Source: SXOA01 sp051004015 (GTDB taxonomy: Bacteria; Planctomycetota; Planctomycetia; Pirellulales; Pirellulaceae). Taken from it: DNA of 36,965 nt. Positions 1 to 8,450 of this stretch are shown in pieces. The stretch's first letter is position 1. Each line of letters opens with the position of its first letter. Below the pieces are notes generated by a model. It did no database searches. It was not told where the DNA came from and saw only the letters and a list, made by a program, of their open reading frames with translations. Location: NCBI GenBank assembly GCA_051004015.1, contig JBPCKT010000152.1, positions 1 to 36,965 on the forward strand, read 5' to 3'. Made by a program: the position numbers and the translations under genes.

Positions 1-146
1 GGCCAATCCCTCCGCTAGCACCAGACCGAGGCTCCACGGCATCCCAGCCGCGACTCACAACCCCGTGCTCGACGGAAGATCATACCGATTCACGACTTCT
101 AACGCAAAATCGGTGCGTAGGCCGTGGGGTGCAACATACTAGACTC

Positions 147-1244
147 CTATGACTTTGGTGGGACGAAAAACCGCTTAATTCCATAGTATGCAAACGCTAT
201 TGCTACTAAAGCACAAATCGAATAGAACAGAGTATTAAGAAAACTAAACGTAGTCTTGCCAGCTCCGCCCGATGTGGTGGCCCGCAGTTCCGCATAATCA
301 ATGCCAAATTGTTGCTCGTTGGGTAGCACCAAACGCTTCGAACCGTCGGCGTTAAGAATGTAGTATTCATCCTTGTCGATGTCATTAACAAGCGCATCTT
401 TCGGAAAGTTCGGAGCAAATACTTGCAAATCATCGCACTTGCCCAACTCTGAAACTACAGAGGTCGCTTGCGCTTGTTCCGACAGAGCGCCAGAACTAAA
501 ATAGTATAGATATTTCCACCCAGTCAACACATTGGGTGCCGAGTACGAACACTCGACTTCCACAAGTTTGCGACCGTCGGATTCAACACGATAGGTCAAC
601 ATTGGATATCCTGGCCTATTTCCAAGTGTTAGCGTCTCCCGTTGTGGCAGGTTTTTCTCTGAAACAAGCGTGAGAGAAGGTCCGGACTCGCGGATCTGAA
701 AATCAGAAAGATGCAGGGGCATAAGGAACGAGTCATCATGAGTTCTGCAGGTCATCTTAATTGGGAGGCACATTGCCGTAACACCGACGTTTCCAGGATC
801 CTTAAATTGCATACAGAACGGATAATCGCCCCGTGCTTGGGACGGAAAGTCAATATGCCACGCCTTACTGCCATCGGTGCCAAAAACTGTTGTCGCGTCG
901 ATAATCCGCGAAATCCCGATTCGAAACTGTTCGCCTCGAATAGTAAGGCGACTTCTATTCCCGCACAATAATAACTCTGTTTGTCGCTTCATTGTCGCAC
1001 TCGTTTCCGGCACTGTGTGACTTCGCCCCTTCAGATCCCTGTGGTTATAAGCGCCAGCGGGTACGACGTGGATTGAATCCCATTTGAACGAAACCGACTG
1101 CATGTTGTTCTGTCTGCTTTTCCACGCATCCTCGATTTGAACGAGGGTTGGAGTTTGGGCGAAAGCGGATTCAGTCGTCGCGATGAGCAATAGTGCGAGG
1201 ATCGCTGCGATATGCCGCGTCGCCGAGTGTTTATGGGCAAGCAT
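147..1244 (-). CDS. Secreted, C-terminally anchored protein of unknown function
   Basis: This gene encodes about 365 residues. I do not recognise the family. The start at 1244 is chosen because an AGAAGG-type ribosome binding site lies just upstream and because it creates a clean signal peptide (MLAHKHSATRH, then a hydrophobic stretch ending SAFAQ). The longer frame to 1340 would overlap the upstream gene. The body is a beta-rich sequence with several Cys and Trp. The C-terminus has one membrane segment (FYSICALVAIAFAYYGI) followed by a short basic tail, so most of the protein should lie outside the cytoplasmic membrane. The start codon is 11 bp after the stop of the DUF1573 gene, so the two are probably co-transcribed. 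The overall plan loosely resembles LolA-like periplasmic proteins, but no motif proves that. Codon use looks more AT-rich than in the genes to the right. Confidence 0.75.
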   Translation of the reverse strand: MLAHKHSATRHIAAILALLLIATTESAFAQTPTLVQIEDAWKSRQNNMQSVSFKWDSIHVVPAGAYNHRDLKGRSHTVPETSATMKRQTELLLCGNRSRLTIRGEQFRIGISRIIDATTVFGTDGSKAWHIDFPSQARGDYPFCMQFKDPGNVGVTAMCLPIKMTCRTHDDSFLMPLHLSDFQIRESGPSLTLVSEKNLPQRETLTLGNRPGYPMLTYRVESDGRKLVEVECSYSAPNVLTGWKYLYYFSSGALSEQAQATSVVSELGKCDDLQVFAPNFPKDALVNDIDKDEYYILNADGSKRLVLPNEQQFGIDYAELRATTSGGAGKTTFSFLNTLFYSICALVAIAFAYYGIKRFFVPPKS

Positions 1245-1255
1245 GGCGGCACCTT

Positions 1256-2467
1256 CTAGCGAGTTGGTACGTGAGGTGTCGAGGTCCCGTTGCTCAGCTT
1301 TCCGTCGATGCCAGCAAAGTGAAATGGCAAAACAATACAAAACTCACCGCGAGTCGCAGTCCTACCGACGATATACAAATTCCCATCTTCGATTGCTGGG
1401 AATTTAGGGCTGCACTTCAAGGTTAAGTGCAGATCCTTGGCACCATCATTGGCAATCGGTGAACCGCTCACAGCGGAGGAACTGCTCAACACGCTCGTAA
1501 ATACCGGTTCAAACGCGTCTTCGATGACAAAGTCAAAAACAGCTTCCACGGGTTTACCCACCTCGACAAGACCAAAATTGATTTCCTTGGGCGCAAGAGT
1601 GAGGCCGCCTCTGTTTCGCCATCGTATCGGAATAGTCGCTTGTCCTTCAACAGGACGGGATCTTTTTGAAAATCGCACCCGTAACTCTGCTGCATACTCA
1701 CGCTCGGGAGCGATCCCGGGCAAGTGAACCTCGATGAGATTTTTTTGGCCACAAACCAAGCCAGCGGCAGCGGCGGGGAAATCAATCTCAACCGACTGAA
1801 CCTCAAATGGGCTCACCGCGGACAATGGGAGCGCGATTCGGCGATATCCTTGCAAGTTTGTGTCAACAAGACCCAAGTCAAGCGGCAGCCGAGAGATTTG
1901 GAGAGGATAAACAATTGTCCCTTTGATTGTTGCATTCCACGACCCGTTGCCACTGAAAGCGCGAACCCAACCGCTAAATACCTCTTGCCCATTCTTACCT
2001 TTAACGTCCTTTAGCGTGATCGAAATCGGGATATCCGCAAAAGAATTGCCTCGAACAATTATCGGTAATCGGCCAACCGCGGTGCAATCGCAGGACGTTT
2101 CTACACGGGACAATTCAATATCTGATTCGGAAGCATTAAATACGCGAATACGCCTCGCATTCGTTCCAGGGGAGAGGAGTTCGCCCAAATCGAGACTTTC
2201 CTCGACAAAATCAACGCGATGCAAAGGGATACCCGGGCCCAATTGCGACAGCGCCGAGATAGTGCAGGCGGAGATTATGACGCCGACCAGGATGGCTAGA
2301 ACTTGCGAATTGAGAATCGTCCGCATACGTAAAAGCCCCTTCGTCTGCGGCGGCGAAAGAACGATTTCGCCCGTTGAAACCGCGGGCTTCAGTTCCCCGG
2401 CGAAATCCTGGCTGCCGCTTGGAGATGGCTCCGCGACCCACGGTTCGTTATCAATCTTGGTGGACAT
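1256..2467 (-). CDS. DUF1573 domain protein, single N-terminal membrane anchor
   Basis: The product is 403 residues. Residues 1-47 are polar and cytoplasmic. One membrane helix follows at about 51-73 (ILNSQVLAILVGVIISACTI), and the rest is predicted to be periplasmic. Residues about 86-175 match the DUF1573 pattern: a D-L-G-E-L segment, then a strand (RRIRVFNAS) and the typical Cys pair in SCDCTAV at 125-131. This is an immunoglobulin-like fold also called ASH/HYDIN-like. A second similar repeat probably starts near residue 280 (INFGLVEVGKPVEAVFDFV). DUF1573 proteins are very common in Planctomycetes and their function is unknown. The gene is followed after 11 bp by the secreted unknown, forming a two-gene unit. 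GC content appears lower than in the MoxR cluster that begins at 2610. Confidence 0.75.
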   Translation of the reverse strand: MSTKIDNEPWVAEPSPSGSQDFAGELKPAVSTGEIVLSPPQTKGLLRMRTILNSQVLAILVGVIISACTISALSQLGPGIPLHRVDFVEESLDLGELLSPGTNARRIRVFNASESDIELSRVETSCDCTAVGRLPIIVRGNSFADIPISITLKDVKGKNGQEVFSGWVRAFSGNGSWNATIKGTIVYPLQISRLPLDLGLVDTNLQGYRRIALPLSAVSPFEVQSVEIDFPAAAAGLVCGQKNLIEVHLPGIAPEREYAAELRVRFSKRSRPVEGQATIPIRWRNRGGLTLAPKEINFGLVEVGKPVEAVFDFVIEDAFEPVFTSVLSSSSAVSGSPIANDGAKDLHLTLKCSPKFPAIEDGNLYIVGRTATRGEFCIVLPFHFAGIDGKLSNGTSTPHVPTR

Positions 2468-2609
2468 AGGCTTCCGATCTTCATCGAAATCAGCCTCAAC
2501 GAAATGGGATGCTAGCCGATGCCCATGAAATTACAATAGGGCCGAAAAGAATCTTGAGAATTGGTTCCAGGGATTCGTCGAATGCCGTAACCCCTGACAC
2601 CGCAAGCCA
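2468..2609. other. Short gap next to a gene-truncating junction
   Basis: These 142 bp contain no convincing gene. Just beyond the right edge is a short inverted repeat, AGCCA-TTA-TGGCT, at about 2606-2618. The gap separates the lower-GC DUF1573 unit from the truncated end of the MoxR operon, so it probably contains or borders a recombination junction. No integrase, IS or tRNA is visible here. Confidence 0.4.
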
Positions 2610-3437
2610 TTATGGCTGGTAGGCGAGCGGAATTCCAGAGCAAAATTGTGCATCGGGTTGAGGCACGCTGAATTTGAGCGCCCGCTCCCCCGCCGGCTCG
2701 GCATCCGCTGCCGCCAGCAGCTCCGGCTCCCACTCGCTTCCTTCTTCATCGAGTTGCCGCGTGAGGAAGGAAATCTGCTTTCCCGTGCGGCCTTCGATCA
2801 CCACTTCCACGCTGGCCGACTCTCCTTCTTTTACCGTCAGATTGCCCGGCGTGACGGTGATTTTGGTGTAGGGCTCATCCCCCAGAAACGCCCGCTGGGC
2901 CGCGGCCCGCCATTCCCAATTGAGAGCCGACGCGCCGGCCAGGCCGAGGCCGACAACCGCCGCCAGCAGCGACGCCACCGCCAGCGACTTCCAGGGAATC
3001 ACCGCATCCAAGGGGAGCGGCTGAGCGCGGCGGACCGTATCGTCTTCGAGAGCCGTGACGAGGTTGGTGGCGACTCCCGCTTCGCTGCGCTGCTCAGACG
3101 AGAGAGGACCATACTGCACCGTGGTGCGAATCCGCTGCCCGAGCTGCGGAAAAACCTGCTCAATGGCGGCTGCCGTCGCTGTTCGCCGCCAGCGGCGAAC
3201 CGACTGCACGGAAAGCATGGTCACCACTGCAATGGAAGCCACGCTAATGGCTCCTATCGCCACGATCCGCAGCAGGTGCGGAAGCTCCAGGAGATAGTCC
3301 ACCGCGGCGAGCAGCGCGATGCCCCCGAGCGCCGTCAGCACGCCCCAGCAAAGAGACTGCCAGAGCTGCACGCGGCGAGCTTGCGTCCAGATGCGATCAA
3401 ACCGCGTCACGAATGCCGAGCGTGTGTCTGTGGACAT
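2610..3437 (-). CDS. Truncated last gene of the MoxR/DUF58/VWA operon (DUF4175-like membrane protein)
   Basis: The product is 275 residues. It has two membrane helices at about 30-50 and 55-77, a third at about 150-172, and then the start of a beta-sandwich domain (ITVTPGNLTVKEGESASVEVVIEG, residues 193-216). This layout is that of the large membrane proteins with long extracytoplasmic regions that close MoxR/DUF58/VWA clusters in Planctomycetes, which as far as I know are several hundred residues longer. The sequence looks normal to about residue 263 (KFSVPQPDA). It then runs into an unrelated dozen residues (QFCSGIPLAYQP) and a stop. The gene therefore appears to have lost its 3' part at about position 2645. 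It starts 47 bp after the VWA gene. It could still make a truncated protein, but is more likely non-functional. Confidence 0.7.
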   Translation of the reverse strand: MSTDTRSAFVTRFDRIWTQARRVQLWQSLCWGVLTALGGIALLAAVDYLLELPHLLRIVAIGAISVASIAVVTMLSVQSVRRWRRTATAAAIEQVFPQLGQRIRTTVQYGPLSSEQRSEAGVATNLVTALEDDTVRRAQPLPLDAVIPWKSLAVASLLAAVVGLGLAGASALNWEWRAAAQRAFLGDEPYTKITVTPGNLTVKEGESASVEVVIEGRTGKQISFLTRQLDEEGSEWEPELLAAADAEPAGERALKFSVPQPDAQFCSGIPLAYQP

Positions 3438-3484
3438 AACTACCTCGATGATTCCTTAGTTCAACTTGTTCGACCAATTGTTCG

Positions 3485-5500
3485 CTAGGCCGCAGTTCTG
3501 TTCGCCACCAACCCCTCAATCACCACGGCCACGAGCAGCAGCGATGCCAGCCAGGGCCAGATTTCGCTATCCATCAGCTCCGTCCCAGCGGCGATTTTTT
3601 CCTCCTGCGGAGCTTCCACCGCCGCGGAGGCATCGGCCAGCTTGAGTCCGAACCGGGTGGCGAATTCTTCGCTGGTGCAGCGCTCCGTTTCCGATTCTCG
3701 CGGGCTCTCGCCGACGACCAGCGTATAACCATCGAGAGCATGAACCCCGGGCTCCGCGGGAGTCTTTTCGCTGACATTCCCTTCCAGAATCTCTTGCCGC
3801 ACTTTACCGCCGGCGGTCAATCCGGTTTGATAGCCGAGGAACTGGTACATCAGCGGCAGATAAAGCCGGCTGCGGGCGGCGTCGCTCCACTCGCGGTCGC
3901 AGGTGGAAGTAAACCAGACGGCACTCCCTTTGCCGATTTTCCTCTCAACAACTGCCGGCTTACCATCCCCGAAGGAAGCAAGCACTACCGCATCCTTGGC
4001 CGGCGCGATGTCCGCGTGGGCGGAAAACGACAGTCGCTGCAGATCGCCGAGCTGCGGATCGCTGAAGGCCGCAAAAATCGGATGCTTGCTGTCCCAGCTT
4101 TTCAACCGCCAGGGAAGGTCCGTCACGCGGCTGATTTTTTCGATCTTGCCGGCCGTCAGCCCAGCCGCTTCCAGCTCCTTGGTTTTCTCGGCGGTCACAT
4201 TCTCGCCGCAGAAGACCAGCAAGCCGCAGCCGCGTTCGACGAGGCCCTTGATTTTCTGGGCGTCCCGCTTGCTCAAGTCGCCGACATTCGAAAGCACCAC
4301 CGCGTCGAATTTCTCCAGGCTGGGCAGCGTCTCGGCCGGGCCAATCCGCTGGGGCTCAAAGGGGCTGGCGGAATAGATCTCTCCCGGCGGCGCGAGGCGG
4401 AGGGCCGCTTCCAAAAAATAAGTGGAGGCCGTTACGGACGAATCCGCCTGCTTGCCATCGACCAGCAGCACCTGGTACGGGCGGGAAGCCAGCAGCGCTA
4501 CCGGCCGCGAATTATCGAGCGGCAGATCTTCCTCGCTCTCCACGGAAACGGTCCCCTTCCACTCGCCTTCCGCCAGCGGCGGCAAATCGAAGCGAATCGA
4601 CGCCAGGGTTCCCGGTTCCAGCTTGGCCTGCTCCTTGAGTTCAATTTTGCGGCTCTGGCTGGTGAGCTTAAGAACAATCGTCAGCTCGTTGGCCGTGAAG
4701 GGGCCGCCGTTGTAGACGGTCACGTGCAGCGAAGTCTGCTCTTCCGGACGGAGCCAGGAACGCTCGGGGCGAGCCTCGGTGATGGCGATGTTATTGACGG
4801 CCGCTTTCCCCATGTCGTGCAGCTCGGTGGCCACATTTTCCTGTAGGGCGTCGACCTCGCTCCAGGCCAGGCCGCTCCGCTGAAAATCCGTGAAGACGTG
4901 AAGACGCCGCGGGCCGTGGGGCGCTTTCGCAAAAATATCACGGGCCCATTCCATCGCCCTGCCGTAGTCGGTCGCTCCATAACACGCTGTCGGGGCCTTA
5001 AGCTTCGACGCCAGTTCGCCAGCACTCAGATCGCGCCGACGGATATCTTTCTTCTCGTCCGCTGCGGCTTCCACCAGCGGATGCACCGCATGGTCGAAGA
5101 AGGCAATCTCAAACCGGCTGTTGTCATTGGCAGAGGCGAGGAGATCTTTGGTTGAAGCCACTGCGCGTTCGATGGCCCTCGCGCCGTCCGCCTTCAGCTC
5201 CATGGTGGCGGACTGGTCAATCAGCACCACGACCGTGGTCTTCTCGCCCCCCTGCCGTGCTTCCAAGAGATAGGGCCGGGCGAACAGGAACGCGAGCAGC
5301 GCTACGCACGCCAGCCGTAGCGCCAGCAGCAGCCATCGCATCACCCGGCGGCGGCGGGCGTTGTGCTCCAGGACGATCCGCAGAAAACGGAGCGTCCCTA
5401 GCTCGACCCGTTTGGGCCGCTGGCGGAAGACCAAGTGGATGATAATCGGAATCGCTAGCCCGCCGAGTGCGGCCAGGAAACCGATTTGGACAAAGGACAT
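3485..5500 (-). CDS. BatA-domain / VWA membrane protein
   Basis: The product is 671 residues. The N-terminus is the BatA double-helix domain: a first helix at about 5-25 (FLAALGGLAIPIIIHLVF), a basic stretch, and a second helix at about 57-77. A von Willebrand factor A domain follows, with the metal-site signature DQSAT at about 94-98 (the family norm is DxSxS) and a conserved T-D-F motif (HVFTDFQRSG). The middle carries an immunoglobulin-like region (LHVTVYNGGPFTANEL), then an alpha/beta domain resembling the glutamine-amidotransferase fold used in this family (QVLLVDGKQ). A last membrane helix lies near the C-terminus (WPWLASLLLVAVVIEGLV). Such proteins work with MoxR ATPases and DUF58 proteins in envelope assembly or stress functions. 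The ribosome binding site is weak. The gap to the upstream DUF58 gene has been enlarged by the element at 5509-5658. Confidence 0.88.
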   Translation of the reverse strand: MSFVQIGFLAALGGLAIPIIIHLVFRQRPKRVELGTLRFLRIVLEHNARRRRVMRWLLLALRLACVALLAFLFARPYLLEARQGGEKTTVVVLIDQSATMELKADGARAIERAVASTKDLLASANDNSRFEIAFFDHAVHPLVEAAADEKKDIRRRDLSAGELASKLKAPTACYGATDYGRAMEWARDIFAKAPHGPRRLHVFTDFQRSGLAWSEVDALQENVATELHDMGKAAVNNIAITEARPERSWLRPEEQTSLHVTVYNGGPFTANELTIVLKLTSQSRKIELKEQAKLEPGTLASIRFDLPPLAEGEWKGTVSVESEEDLPLDNSRPVALLASRPYQVLLVDGKQADSSVTASTYFLEAALRLAPPGEIYSASPFEPQRIGPAETLPSLEKFDAVVLSNVGDLSKRDAQKIKGLVERGCGLLVFCGENVTAEKTKELEAAGLTAGKIEKISRVTDLPWRLKSWDSKHPIFAAFSDPQLGDLQRLSFSAHADIAPAKDAVVLASFGDGKPAVVERKIGKGSAVWFTSTCDREWSDAARSRLYLPLMYQFLGYQTGLTAGGKVRQEILEGNVSEKTPAEPGVHALDGYTLVVGESPRESETERCTSEEFATRFGLKLADASAAVEAPQEEKIAAGTELMDSEIWPWLASLLLVAVVIEGLVANRTAA

Positions 5501-5508
5501 GATTCTGT

Positions 5509-5658
5509 ACTCTCAAAAACTCCGACTACTTGTTTCCAAGCTCCTGCTTGGGAACACACGTTCGGAAGCTCTGCTTCCAGTCCCCTCGAAGCGGAGCTTC
5601 GAAGACTTGGTGTCCCAAGCAGAGCTTGGGACACAGAGCCGTCAACTCTCAAAAACTC
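5509..5658. repeat. Four-hairpin intergenic element flanked by 14-bp direct repeats
   Basis: The exact sequence actctcaaaaactc occurs at 5509-5522 and again at 5645-5658. Between the copies lie 122 bp with four consecutive hairpins: 5532-5555 (10-bp stem with one T/G pair), 5564-5578 (6 bp, GGAAGC/GCTTCC), 5587-5601 (6 bp, CGAAGC/GCTTCG) and 5610-5634 (perfect 11-bp stem). All share an AAGC...GCTT core. Removing one repeat copy plus the interior (136 bp) would shrink the DUF58-VWA gap from 148 bp to 12 bp, a normal operon spacing. The right copy includes the DUF58 stop codon. This looks like a small mobile palindromic element with a target duplication. It encodes no protein. Confidence 0.75.
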
Positions 5659-6545
5659 TTCGCCCGCTTCACCAGGTAATCCAGCAAGGCCTGGTCCAGC
5701 GGTTCATCGGTCGTCAACTCCACGCGGTCCACCGAGCGGTTGCGGCACTGGGCTTCCAGCTCACGGCACCACTGGCGGACCTCCTTCAAATAACTGTCGC
5801 GCACGCCGTCGGCCTGGGTCAGCAGGGTTTCCCCTGTCTCCAGGTCGTGAAACTTGCAGTGCCCTTCCAGCGGCAGGTCCCGCTCCCACTTGTCCCAGAG
5901 GTGGAACAGGATGACTTCGTGGTTGCGAAACCGCAGTTGCTCGATGCCTTGCATGATCGCGTCTATGTCGTCGAACAAGTCGCTCAGCACCACCACGATG
6001 CCTCGGTGCTTGCACAGCTCCGCCGCCTGCGGCAAGGCCCGGGCCGCGTTCGATTGCCGCTGTGGCTTCGCTCCGTGGATCGCCCGCAGCACTTCGCTAA
6101 GCTGGTGCGGCTGGGAGCGGGGCGGCAGGTGGGCCAGCACTTCGTCCGCATACAGCACCAGGCCGACGGCGTCGTGCTGCTTGAGGGCCAGGTGGGCCAG
6201 GGCCGCCGCCAGTGCCGCGCCATATTCCAGCTTGCTCACGCCGGTGTTCTTGCAGCTCATCGAGCCGCTGACGTCTATCAGCAGGTACAGGTTCATGTTC
6301 GTTTCGGCGTCGAACTGCTTCACATACAGCCGCCGCTGGCGGGCAAACAGCTTCCAGTTGACGTGCCGCAGGTCGTCCCCCTGCACATATTCGCGGTGGG
6401 CGGCAAACTCCACGCTGAACCCCACGAACGGGCTGCGATGCAGTCCGTGCATGAACCCCTCCACAATTCCACGAGCACGCAGCTCGAGATTATCGAGCCG
6501 CGAGAAAAACGCGGGGCTGGTGAGCTGGCGGGGATCGTAGGACAT
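5649..6545 (-). CDS. DUF58 domain protein
   Basis: The product is about 298 residues. The N-terminus has the classic DUF58 pattern: RARGIVEGFMHGLHRSPF, then GFSVEFAAHREYVQGDDLRH (family form: E-x-R-x-Y-x-x-G-D) and NWKLFARQRRLYVKQF. A VWA-like half follows with a degenerate metal motif, LLIDVSGSM (DxSxS is present), and IVVVLSDLFDD. No membrane helix is visible, so the protein is probably cytoplasmic. DUF58 proteins are regular partners of MoxR ATPases. The start MSYDPRQLTSP at 6545 is the usual form in the family. A GTG at 6569 overlaps the upstream stop (GTGA) and is an alternative that would couple translation. The last codons lie inside the direct repeat that flanks the hairpin element. 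Confidence 0.9.
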   Translation of the reverse strand: MSYDPRQLTSPAFFSRLDNLELRARGIVEGFMHGLHRSPFVGFSVEFAAHREYVQGDDLRHVNWKLFARQRRLYVKQFDAETNMNLYLLIDVSGSMSCKNTGVSKLEYGAALAAALAHLALKQHDAVGLVLYADEVLAHLPPRSQPHQLSEVLRAIHGAKPQRQSNAARALPQAAELCKHRGIVVVLSDLFDDIDAIMQGIEQLRFRNHEVILFHLWDKWERDLPLEGHCKFHDLETGETLLTQADGVRDSYLKEVRQWCRELEAQCRNRSVDRVELTTDEPLDQALLDYLVKRAKSF

Positions 6546-6565
6546 GGAATTGTTCGATCGATGAT

Positions 6566-7399
6566 TCACTTATTCTCGTTAGCATCAGGGCGAATCGTTT
6601 GAAAGTAGGTCCAAGTCGGGAATGAGTTTTCACCGGGTTCTGTGAAGGAACATTCCCACACCGGTTTTTTTCCATAGCTGACCGTGATCCCACCGGTGGT
6701 CATCCGCGCCGGCGCAAAATGCCAGGCGGGCTTGCCTTGAGCCGGACGAGCCAGGAACACGATGAGCAGGTCCGGGTTGGTGCCATTGGTGGAGTATCCG
6801 AACACAGCGCCGTCCAGCAGCTTCGTTTTTGCATCATCAAACTCAATCAATGGCGTTGTTAGAAACCGCATCTCTTGCGAATCTTTACCGCGCGAATCGA
6901 GCAGAATGCGAGCGGAAAAGCTGCGTGCCAGCTCGCGGAGCTGTTTGCGGCGCTCGAGGTTGCCCTGTGCGAGCGCGGGAGCAGCGGGCACCGCCCGGTA
7001 GGTCACGCCTGCTTCCTTCGATTGGTACTTTCTGCCGCCGTCCCATTGCACTTGCAGTGGATGCTCCGCCAAAGATGTAAAACATATTTGCCATTGTTTC
7101 GAGTCGCGGTCCAGCGCCTCAATCTTCTGAAATGCGATGGGACGCCCGTCATACATCCAGGTCCAAACTGTCGCGTCGATCAGTCGCCGCGGCTGGTCGT
7201 CATAACGGAAGGTCGGTTTTTCAACGAGGGAGACCTCTCCAGTCCCCTCGGCGAACGCAACCTTCGTCCCTCGGGCGACCGTCAGCATCTGCTCCAGCAT
7301 CTTGACCCGCCGCGCGTCGCGCTCATCGTCGGCCGTTCCAAACAGTGGCACGAGGATGGCTAACATGAAACTGAGAAGGAATGTTCCTATCGCGCGCAT
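6566..7399 (-). CDS. Secreted protein of unknown function inside the MoxR operon
   Basis: The product is 277 residues with a clear signal peptide (MRAIGTFLLSFMLAILVPLFGTA, cleavage near residue 23). The rest is soluble, with no membrane helix, and I recognise no catalytic motif. Its ATG overlaps the MoxR stop by one base (TAATG), and its own stop overlaps a possible GTG start of DUF58. This implies tight translational coupling inside the operon. The position between MoxR and DUF58 suggests an envelope factor or client of the MoxR system, which is inference. It is rich in Trp and Arg and has a regular beta-strand look (for example WTWMYDGRPIAFQKIEALD). Confidence 0.8.
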   Translation of the reverse strand: MRAIGTFLLSFMLAILVPLFGTADDERDARRVKMLEQMLTVARGTKVAFAEGTGEVSLVEKPTFRYDDQPRRLIDATVWTWMYDGRPIAFQKIEALDRDSKQWQICFTSLAEHPLQVQWDGGRKYQSKEAGVTYRAVPAAPALAQGNLERRKQLRELARSFSARILLDSRGKDSQEMRFLTTPLIEFDDAKTKLLDGAVFGYSTNGTNPDLLIVFLARPAQGKPAWHFAPARMTTGGITVSYGKKPVWECSFTEPGENSFPTWTYFQTIRPDANENK

Positions 7400-8442
7400 T
7401 AATTGTTCTCCTCCACGGAAACCGTCCGCAGCAGCCGCTCGATGAGGGCGTCGGAATCGATATTGTCGGCCCGGGCGTGAAAATTCAGCACCAGCCGGTG
7501 CCGCAGGACGGGAGGTGCCATCGCCTGGATGTCGGCAAAATCGACATGGTATTTACCGGCCAGAATCGCCCGTCCCTTGGCCCCCAGCACCAGAAACTGC
7601 GAGGCCCGCGGACTTGCGCCGTAGGCCAGATACTTGTGAATCGGTTCGAGCGAACGAGCGCCGGTCTGGGCGGCGGACGCTCCGGGGCGCGTAGCCGCCA
7701 CAAGGCGTGCGGTATAGCGGATGACTTCGTCGGCAATAGGCACGCCGCGGAGGACCTCCTGCAAGCGGAGGACTTCGTCGGCGGAGAGGACCTTTTCGGC
7801 GTGGCCGGAGAGTTTGCTGGTGGTTCCCTTGATAATTTGCACTTCTTCATCGACTGTCGGATACTGCACCTTAAGGTTGAACATGAACCGGTCCAGTTGC
7901 GCCTCGGGCAATGGATAGGTCCCTTCCATCTCAATCGGGTTCTGCGTGGCGACCACAAAGAACGGCGGCTTGAGCTTATAGGTCTCACGGCCGGCGGAGA
8001 CTTCCCCTTCCTGCATAGCCTGGAGCAGTGCTGCCTGCGTTTTCGGCGGTGTCCGGTTGATTTCGTCCGCCAGCAGGAAGTTGGTAAAGACCGGCCCCTG
8101 CATAAAGGTCACGCGATGCTTGCCGGTGGCGTGGTCCTCTTCCATCACATCCGTCCCCGTGATGTCCGCGGGCATCAAGTCAGGCGTGAACTGCACGCGG
8201 CGGAACTCCATTTCGAGCGTGCGGGCGAGCGTCCGGGCCATCAGAGTCTTGCCCAACCCTGGCACTCCGTGCAGCAGGATGTGCCCGCGGCAGAGGAGGC
8301 CGATGAGCAGCGATTCGACGATATCGTGCTGGCCGACGACGACCTTCGCCATCTCCTGCTTCACGCGGTCCCGTGCCTGCCGCAAACGGGCGATGACGGC
8401 GGTATCTTCATTGCTGATCGGGGGAGCTTCTTTTTCAATCAT
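7399..8442 (-). CDS. MoxR-family AAA+ ATPase
   Basis: The product is about 347 residues, the usual MoxR length. Visible motifs are Walker A GVPGLGKT at about 59-66, a Walker B-type LLADEINRTPPKTQAALL segment, the MoxR signature MQEGEVSAG, sensor-1 VVATQNPIEMEGTYPLPEAQ and the arginine-finger region LDRFMF. The C-terminal part is the AAA lid-2 domain (ASPRASQFLVLGAKGRA). MoxR ATPases act as chaperones that mature or activate VWA proteins and their complexes. Here the DUF58 and BatA/VWA partners lie just downstream. The start at 8442 (MIEKEAPPIS) is chosen because it follows the stop of the EF-hand gene and has a weak AGAG site. A longer open frame to 8589 overlaps the EF-hand coding sequence and reads as a shadow. 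Confidence 0.95.
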   Translation of the reverse strand: MIEKEAPPISNEDTAVIARLRQARDRVKQEMAKVVVGQHDIVESLLIGLLCRGHILLHGVPGLGKTLMARTLARTLEMEFRRVQFTPDLMPADITGTDVMEEDHATGKHRVTFMQGPVFTNFLLADEINRTPPKTQAALLQAMQEGEVSAGRETYKLKPPFFVVATQNPIEMEGTYPLPEAQLDRFMFNLKVQYPTVDEEVQIIKGTTSKLSGHAEKVLSADEVLRLQEVLRGVPIADEVIRYTARLVAATRPGASAAQTGARSLEPIHKYLAYGASPRASQFLVLGAKGRAILAGKYHVDFADIQAMAPPVLRHRLVLNFHARADNIDSDALIERLLRTVSVEENN

Positions 8443-8450
8443 GGCATTCT

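Noticed and set aside
3740..4846. A 368-codon open frame opposite the VWA gene
   Set aside because: It is fully contained in a well-supported BatA/VWA gene and has no start signal or recognisable motif.
5523..5644. CRISPR array made of the repeated hairpins
   Set aside because: The units differ in length and sequence, there are no uniform spacers, and no cas genes are present.
5361..6602. A 413-codon open frame opposite DUF58 and the hairpin element
   Set aside because: It crosses the intergenic repeat and two real genes on the other strand, and the translation has no domain.
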